A DNA stretch of 37,654 nt, taken from contig CACHTV010000007.1 of NCBI GenBank assembly GCA_902582875.1, forward strand, positions 1-37,654, read 5' to 3'. Within the stretch, counting starts at the first letter, position 1. The number at the start of each line of letters is the position of its first letter. This DNA is from an uncultured Pelagibacteraceae bacterium. GTDB lineage: Bacteria; Pseudomonadota; Alphaproteobacteria; Pelagibacterales; Pelagibacteraceae. The notes beneath the pieces are model-generated. The model saw only the letters and a program-made list of their open reading frames with translations. It was not told the origin of the DNA and did not search any database. Of this stretch, positions 32,854 to 37,654 are shown piece by piece. Position numbers and translations under genes: made by a program.

Positions 32854-33858
32854 TTACATTAATCCAGCTTCTTTATAATACTTAATTGCACCAGGATGTA
32901 ATGGAGCTGATAAACCATCAGCTATCATATTTTTCTTTTCCAGTGGGCCAAAAGCAGGATGTTGATCTCTGAAAGAATCAAAGTTTTCAAAAACTGCTTT
33001 AGTTACTAAGTATACAAGTTCTTCAGAAACATCAGCGCTTGTTACAACAGTAGCTTTTACACCAAACGTTGTAGCGTCTTTTTTCTGATTTGAGTAAGTT
33101 CCTTTTGGAATTACAGCTTTAGCATAATAGTCAGCTCCATCAATTAAACCTTGAACTGGCGCACCAGTAAGATTAATTGGACTTGCTTTAGCTTTACAAG
33201 TTGCTGCTTGCTCCATAGCACCATTAGGAAATCCTACTGAATATCCGAATGCATCTATTTTACCATCACAAAGAGCTTTTACTTGTTCAGAAGAAGTAAG
33301 TTCAGTAGTTGCTTTGAACATGCTCATGTCTGCTCCCATAGCTTTCATAAGCTCTTCCATAGTTCCTCTTTGACCAGAACCAGGGTTACCGATGTTAACA
33401 GTTTTTCCTTTTAGGCCTTTAAAATCTTTAATTTTAGATTTTTTACTAGCCCAAATTTGAAATGGCTCGTTGTGCACTGAGAATACAGCTCTTAAATTGC
33501 TGAACTGTTTGCCTTCCCATTTGCTTGATCCGTTATAGGCATGATACTGCCAGTCAGACTGAGCTACACCAAATTGAAACTCACCATCTTTAATTTGACC
33601 GATATTATAGTTTGAACCACCTGTAGAAGGCGCAGTACATCTGTAAGCTTTAGCTGTACCTTTTTTTCTACCGTGATCAGCACTTATTGCTGATTTATGA
33701 AGCATTTTACAAATAGCATTACCTGTTTGAAAATATACTCCAGTAGGTCCACCAGTTCCTATCGTAAAGAACTCTGCAGATTTCGCAATTGAAGTAATAG
33801 GGCTTGATAAAGCAAAAGTTACTAAAATAGCAGAAATCATTGATATTATTTTTTTCAT
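32854..33858 (-). CDS. TAXI-family TRAP transporter solute-binding protein
   Basis: A periplasmic binding protein of the TAXI family. The start at 33858 gives 334 aa with signal peptide MKKIISMISAILVTFAL and likely cleavage after SIAKSA. An upstream in-frame ATG (33870) would add MGDH, but GGGGGATC directly precedes the 33858 ATG and acts as its Shine-Dalgarno. The mature protein starts EFFTIGTGGPTGVYFQTG, characteristic of TAXI proteins, and contains STGGSNYNIGQI, FGVAQSDW and VNIGNPGSGQRGTMEEL, the ligand-binding strands. The ligand is unknown; characterised relatives bind glutamate, 2-oxoglutarate or other organic acids. A terminator follows, then the fused permease. An aminotransferase gene lies 64 bases upstream on the same strand. 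Confidence 0.95.
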   Translation of the reverse strand: MKKIISMISAILVTFALSSPITSIAKSAEFFTIGTGGPTGVYFQTGNAICKMLHKSAISADHGRKKGTAKAYRCTAPSTGGSNYNIGQIKDGEFQFGVAQSDWQYHAYNGSSKWEGKQFSNLRAVFSVHNEPFQIWASKKSKIKDFKGLKGKTVNIGNPGSGQRGTMEELMKAMGADMSMFKATTELTSSEQVKALCDGKIDAFGYSVGFPNGAMEQAATCKAKASPINLTGAPVQGLIDGADYYAKAVIPKGTYSNQKKDATTFGVKATVVTSADVSEELVYLVTKAVFENFDSFRDQHPAFGPLEKKNMIADGLSAPLHPGAIKYYKEAGLM

Positions 33859-33884
33859 GTGATCCCCCATTTGTTAATGTAATA

Positions 33885-33913
33885 ATTTAACTATTAATAA
33901 AGACGAACGTCAA
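33885..33913 (-). promoter_or_regulatory. Candidate promoter of the TAXI binding-protein gene
   Basis: On the minus strand TTGACG (33913-33908) and TTAAAT (33890-33885) are separated by 17 bases, in the 64-base gap after the aminotransferase gene. Five of six -35 bases match consensus; the -10 match is poorer (four of six). A start near 33878 would leave a leader of about 20 bases containing the strong Shine-Dalgarno. Confidence 0.4.
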
Positions 33914-33922
33914 AGAGAATCT

Positions 33923-35158
33923 TTATAGATTTTTAGCCCAATTTGATAATTTTTTGACACCTTCAACTACATTTGGTGCGTACTTTTCAATTATTTTATC
34001 ATCAATAATTTTACTGTTTATAGGGGCTTTAAGAAACTCAGTTCCATTAAAATCAATATAGCATAATCTAGTAAGCATCTTTTTTGGACTAAAACCAAAA
34101 TCAGAGGCTGGTAACATAGCTACTCCAGTTGTATCTAATATTCTTTCGCACAATTCTGTAGAAGTTTTATATTTCTTGTTAGGAAACTCAGGCATTAAAT
34201 AAAAAGCACCTTGAGGAGGATTAATTAGAACTTTATTTGATTTGAGGTTATTGTAAACATAATTACCTACAGATCTCAAAATATTTAAAGTTTTATCTTT
34301 ATATTCCTTGAAGTCACCCTCATAAGCTTTAACTGCTGCGAATTGTGCTGGGCTATTGACTGTAGAATAGGATTCGCTGGCTAATGTTTTTATATTTTCT
34401 AAAAGTTCAGATAATTTGTCAGGTACAGCAAAAAATCCTACTCTCCATCCTCCCGCACCACACCATTTACTTAAGCCTCCGCTAATAAATGTCTTCTCAG
34501 GATAATATTGTGAAATAGACTCATATTTATTACAAAAGGTTAAATCAGTATAAATTTCATCGGATAAAACTATAAGATTATATTTTTTTGCAACTGCGGC
34601 TAATTCTTTAAGATTTTTACATATTGTTCCTGAAGGATTATTTGGAGAATTAATAATAAATATAAGATTCTTTTTCTTTATTGATCTAATTTTTTTTTCA
34701 AGTTGCTGAGCTGTTGGAAACCAGTTATTCTCTCTTGTAGTCTGTATCCAGTGAACTTTATTTCTGCCTATAATTGCTTGAGGTTCATATGAAACCCAGC
34801 TAGGAGCAGAAAGAATAATTTCACCATTAAAAGCAACATGTAATAAGAGCATAGCTTCCTTTGAGCCAGGAGTTATTACAATATTTTCTTTAGGATAATT
34901 AATTCCTATTTTTTTTTCCAGATTCTTAGAAATAGACTCCCTTAATTTGATTAAACCCTGTATTGGTAAATACTCTTTTCTATGTGCGTTTTCTTTTAAA
35001 GTATTCACAATTGCTTCTGGAACTGGAAACGGTGATTGTCCAAAACCAAACTGATAAACTTTTTTTCCTTGATTGATAAGTTTCTTACACTTTTCGTTGA
35101 TAACTAAAGTTGATGATTGTTTAAGTTTTAGAATGTTTTTTTTAGTAAGGTCTTTCAT
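33923..35158 (-). CDS. Class I/II PLP-dependent aminotransferase
   Basis: A 411-aa fold-type I aminotransferase of the AspC/AAT-like group. SPNNPSGTI binds the PLP/substrate carboxylate region, VLSDEIYTDLTF supplies the Asp and Tyr contacting PLP, SGGLSKWCGAGGWRVGFF carries the Schiff-base Lys and the following Arg, and the C-terminal MLTRLCYIDFNG provides the substrate Arg. The N-terminus includes KVYQFGFGQSPFPVP, like the LxxGxPxF motif of aspartate/alanine aminotransferases. The amino donor is not determined. It is on the same strand as the TAXI transporter genes, 64 bases upstream, so a role with the imported substrate is possible but unproven. The upstream region 35159-35240 shows only a 5-bp hairpin (35188-35204). 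Confidence 0.9.
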   Translation of the reverse strand: MKDLTKKNILKLKQSSTLVINEKCKKLINQGKKVYQFGFGQSPFPVPEAIVNTLKENAHRKEYLPIQGLIKLRESISKNLEKKIGINYPKENIVITPGSKEAMLLLHVAFNGEIILSAPSWVSYEPQAIIGRNKVHWIQTTRENNWFPTAQQLEKKIRSIKKKNLIFIINSPNNPSGTICKNLKELAAVAKKYNLIVLSDEIYTDLTFCNKYESISQYYPEKTFISGGLSKWCGAGGWRVGFFAVPDKLSELLENIKTLASESYSTVNSPAQFAAVKAYEGDFKEYKDKTLNILRSVGNYVYNNLKSNKVLINPPQGAFYLMPEFPNKKYKTSTELCERILDTTGVAMLPASDFGFSPKKMLTRLCYIDFNGTEFLKAPINSKIIDDKIIEKYAPNVVEGVKKLSNWAKNL

Positions 35159-35240
35159 AATAACTTTTTGACAAAAGCTATTATTGACCTTACCGGGACT
35201 AAGGGTTTTAAGTCAATTCAAATCTTAGTAATTAGAACAT

Positions 35241-35269
35241 TTGACAAATTGATTCGGTCATGTTTTAAT
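35241..35269 (+). promoter_or_regulatory. Sigma-70-type promoter for the Suv3-like helicase gene
   Basis: A perfect TTGACA (35241-35246) is followed after exactly 17 bases by TTTAAT (35264-35269), one mismatch from TATAAT. Predicted start near 35276 gives a leader of about 53 bases before the ATG at 35329. This is the best -35/-10 pair I could find in the window. Confidence 0.6.
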
Positions 35270-35328
35270 CTTATTTTGTTCTCAACAAAGACCTATATAT
35301 AGTATAAAAAAATTTACCTAACACAAGA

Positions 35329-37654
35329 ATGCAAAATCACTCTCAAAAAATTGTAGCTCTATTAGGACCAACTAATACTGGCAAAACTTACGTGGCGATA
35401 GAAAAGATGCTGCAGTTTAACTCTGGTATATTTGGTTTGCCTTTAAGACTTTTAGCTCGAGAGGTTTACGATACGTGTGTCAAAAAAGTTGGTTTAGATA
35501 AAGTAGCTTTAATTACTGGTGAAGAAAAAATTATACCAAGTTCTGCTGACTATTTTATTTGTACTGTTGAGTCCATGCCAAAAGATAAAGAGGTGGACTT
35601 TGTTGCAATTGATGAAATTCAGATGTGTGCAGATCGCGAAAGAGGTCATATTTTTACAGAGAGATTATTGCACTCAAGAGGACAAGAACTAACAATGTTC
35701 CTTGGTTCTCAAGTGATGGCTAGTATAATTAATGATTTAATTAAAAATGTTGAATTTGAAAAAAAAGAAAGATTTTCAAAATTAAGTTACTCAGGTTATA
35801 AAAAAATTTCTAAACTAGATAGAAAAGTAGCAATCATAGCATTTTCAATAGAAGATGTTTACGCAATTGCAGAATTAGTTCGTAGACAAAAAGGTGGGGC
35901 TGCTGTAATTATGGGATCTTTAAGTCCTAAAACTAGAAATTCACAAGTAGGACTTTATCAATCAGGCGACGTTGATTATCTTATAGCTACCGATGCAATT
36001 GGGATGGGTTTAAACATGGATATAAATGAGATTTATTTCTCAAATTTAAAAAAATTTGATGGAAAAAAAACTAGAAGATTAAATTTAGTAGAATTATCTC
36101 AAATTGCAGGTCGAGCTGGAAGATACAAAAATGATGGTGGATTTGGGACGACTGGAGATTGTGAAAATCTTAATTCAGATGAAATTGAAAATATTGAAAA
36201 ACATCTTTTACCAGAAACAAAAATGATATATTGGAGGAATTCCAAATTAAATTTTGAAAATCCTAATAAACTTATTACCTCTCTAGAGCTTAAACCTGTC
36301 AAAAAAAATCTGTTACGGACTAATGACTCTCTAGATGAAAGTGTGTTGAGACATTTCTTAAAAAAAGGAGCAAATAATATTATCTATCACAAAAATCTTG
36401 AGCTATTATGGGAGTGCTGCCAAATACCAGATTTTGAAAAAAAAGCTTACGGTCAACACATAGATATTGTAGATAGAGTTTTTCAATTTTTATCTAATAG
36501 GAAGAAAAAAATTCCTAGTTCTTTTATGAAAGAACAATTAAAAGGACTTGAAAAGGATCATGGAAATGTAGACCTTTTATCTCATAGATTATCTAATGTC
36601 AGAACATGGTCGTATGTAGCTAATAAAAAGAATTGGGTTGAAAATTCTGACTATTGGATACAATTAACAAAAAGTATTGAGGACAAGCTGTCAGATAAAT
36701 TGCATGATGAACTCACTAAAAGTTTTATAGATAAAAAAATTAGCCTTCTTTCAAGAAGTTTGAAACAAGATGTAGTCCTCAAAACAAAAATTAATGAGGA
36801 GAATAAAATATACATTGATGAACAATTAATTGGGGAATTGAAAGGTCTTAGGTTTATTATAGAACTTACCTCAAAAACTCTTGATACAGATATTAAGTCT
36901 ATAAAAAAAGCTGCTCGAATAGGAGTAAAAGAAGAGTTGGATAAAAGAGTAAAATTAATTATTGATAAAGAAAAAATACTTATTGATACTAGTAGCAAAA
37001 TTATTTGGGAAGGAAATCCCATAGCGAAACTTAAAAAAGGTTATAACTATTTAAATCCTGAAATAGAGATTATAGCAGATGAGTCGTTGGAGTTAGAAAC
37101 AAAGTTAAAATTAGAGGAATTTCTAAAAAAATGGCTTCATAATTATACTAATAAAATACTTGGAGACCTAATTAACCTCACAAAACAAAAAATAGAAAAT
37201 CAATATTTAAGAGCTTTAATATTTCAGCTATATGAAAAAAATGGAGTTATAAAAAGAAATGAAATCGATAATATAGTAAAACTAATCCCTGCTGAAGAAA
37301 GAAAAAAATTATGGGGAATGGGTATTAAAATAGGAAGGTATCATATTTATTTGCCTAAAATGTTAAAACCAAAAGCTGTGGAGTTTAGAATCTCATTATG
37401 GAAAATTTTTTATAACCTTACAAATAAAGAAGAGATACCAAAATTTGGGTTAAATTTTTTAATTGATAGAAGTTATGAAAAAAATTTCCTTTTATTATGT
37501 GGTTTTGAGAAATTTAAAGATTATTTTGTTAGAATAGATATATTAGAAAAATTATTCATAAAGATATTAGACAATTCTAAAGATCGTAAATTTAAGATTA
37601 ATGCAGAAATGATGAATTTGCTTGGTTGTACAAAGGAGAATTTTTATAAATTAA
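35329..37654 (+). CDS. Suv3-like superfamily 2 RNA helicase (partial, 3' end outside window)
   Basis: I translated this frame by hand from the ATG at 35329; it stays open for 775 codons to the window edge. Walker A is LLGPTNTGKTY, the characteristic form of mitochondrial SUV3 and its alphaproteobacterial relatives. Walker B is FVAIDEIQMCADRERGH. Further motifs are TERLL (Ib-like region), MGSLSPKTRNSQ, IATDAIGMGLNMDI (motif V) and LSQIAGRAGRY (motif VI). A long C-terminal region continues after the helicase core with no recognisable motifs. SUV3 unwinds structured RNA for degradation; the bacterial homologues are mostly unstudied. A good sigma-70 promoter precedes it. Confidence 0.92.
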   Translation, partial: MQNHSQKIVALLGPTNTGKTYVAIEKMLQFNSGIFGLPLRLLAREVYDTCVKKVGLDKVALITGEEKIIPSSADYFICTVESMPKDKEVDFVAIDEIQMCADRERGHIFTERLLHSRGQELTMFLGSQVMASIINDLIKNVEFEKKERFSKLSYSGYKKISKLDRKVAIIAFSIEDVYAIAELVRRQKGGAAVIMGSLSPKTRNSQVGLYQSGDVDYLIATDAIGMGLNMDINEIYFSNLKKFDGKKTRRLNLVELSQIAGRAGRYKNDGGFGTTGDCENLNSDEIENIEKHLLPETKMIYWRNSKLNFENPNKLITSLELKPVKKNLLRTNDSLDESVLRHFLKKGANNIIYHKNLELLWECCQIPDFEKKAYGQHIDIVDRVFQFLSNRKKKIPSSFMKEQLKGLEKDHGNVDLLSHRLSNVRTWSYVANKKNWVENSDYWIQLTKSIEDKLSDKLHDELTKSFIDKKISLLSRSLKQDVVLKTKINEENKIYIDEQLIGELKGLRFIIELTSKTLDTDIKSIKKAARIGVKEELDKRVKLIIDKEKILIDTSSKIIWEGNPIAKLKKGYNYLNPEIEIIADESLELETKLKLEEFLKKWLHNYTNKILGDLINLTKQKIENQYLRALIFQLYEKNGVIKRNEIDNIVKLIPAEERKKLWGMGIKIGRYHIYLPKMLKPKAVEFRISLWKIFYNLTNKEEIPKFGLNFLIDRSYEKNFLLLCGFEKFKDYFVRIDILEKLFIKILDNSKDRKFKINAEMMNLLGCTKENFYKL

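Noticed and set aside
33859-33870. Upstream ATG (MGDH) as start of the TAXI binding protein
   Set aside because: The GGGGGATC motif lies between the two ATGs and fits as the Shine-Dalgarno of the downstream one, which also begins a normal signal peptide.
35188-35204. Hairpin CCTTA/TAAGG upstream of the aminotransferase gene
   Set aside because: A five-base stem without T-tract; expected by chance.
36651-37022. A 123-codon open frame antisense to the helicase
   Set aside because: The plus-strand helicase frame is continuous through it. The antisense protein is a low-complexity shadow.
1-37654. CRISPR array, prophage, transposase or integrase
   Set aside because: No regularly spaced repeats, no phage structural genes and no recombinase motifs were found on either strand.

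Overview
The window is very AT-rich, gene-dense and has almost no intergenic space. Many genes overlap by 1-4 bases or abut. Gene content fits a streamlined marine alphaproteobacterium of the SAR11 / 'Candidatus Pelagibacter' type: the thrS-infC-rpmI-rplT-pheST cluster, gltBD without visible PII genes, a TAXI-type TRAP transporter, a Suv3-like helicase and small single-pass membrane peptides. The taxon is inferred from content and base composition, not from a database search. No prophage, IS element or CRISPR array is visible.

Layout. (1) 1-6992, minus strand: a translation operon. A GT4 glycosyltransferase is followed by thrS, infC, rpmI, rplT, pheS and pheT (cut by the window start). (2) 7025-14566: an alpha/beta hydrolase (plus) runs tail-to-tail into a minus-strand block of gltD, gltB and an NAD-binding epimerase-like gene. 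A 17-bp palindrome of the TGC-N11-GCA type overlaps the promoter region of gltD. (3) 14733-21066: a cell-envelope glycan region. It holds uppP; a minus-strand operon of GT2, a DprE1-like oxidase (split by a frameshift in a 7-base homopolymer), a DprE2-like SDR and a GT39-like membrane glycosyltransferase; tRNA-Arg(ACG) just upstream of that operon; and a plus-strand O-antigen-ligase-like protein. Together these suggest synthesis and use of a polyprenyl-phosphate-linked sugar, possibly a pentofuranose. (4) 21097-24331: thiolase and acetoacetyl-CoA synthetase, convergent, which together turn acetoacetate into acetyl-CoA. A 44-codon membrane ORF is coupled to the thiolase. (5) 24600-30157: pyruvate dehydrogenase E1, here carrying an extra N-terminal lipoyl domain, and E2, then an EamA transporter and a PaaI-like thioesterase. 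(6) 30154-30404: two small genes outside the usual size cut-off, a 49-aa CxxC protein and an 18-aa membrane peptide with a strong Shine-Dalgarno. (7) 30430-35158, minus: a PLP aminotransferase, a TAXI TRAP binding protein, a strong intrinsic terminator and a fused TRAP permease with an extra C-terminal domain. (8) 35329-37654, plus: a Suv3-like RNA helicase cut by the window end.

The observations most worth a second look are the lipoyl-E1 fusion, the DprE1-like frameshift and its glycan module, the gltD palindrome, and the tiny proteins at 22269, 30154 and 30348. No wholly new multi-gene system is evident; most of the window is core metabolism.
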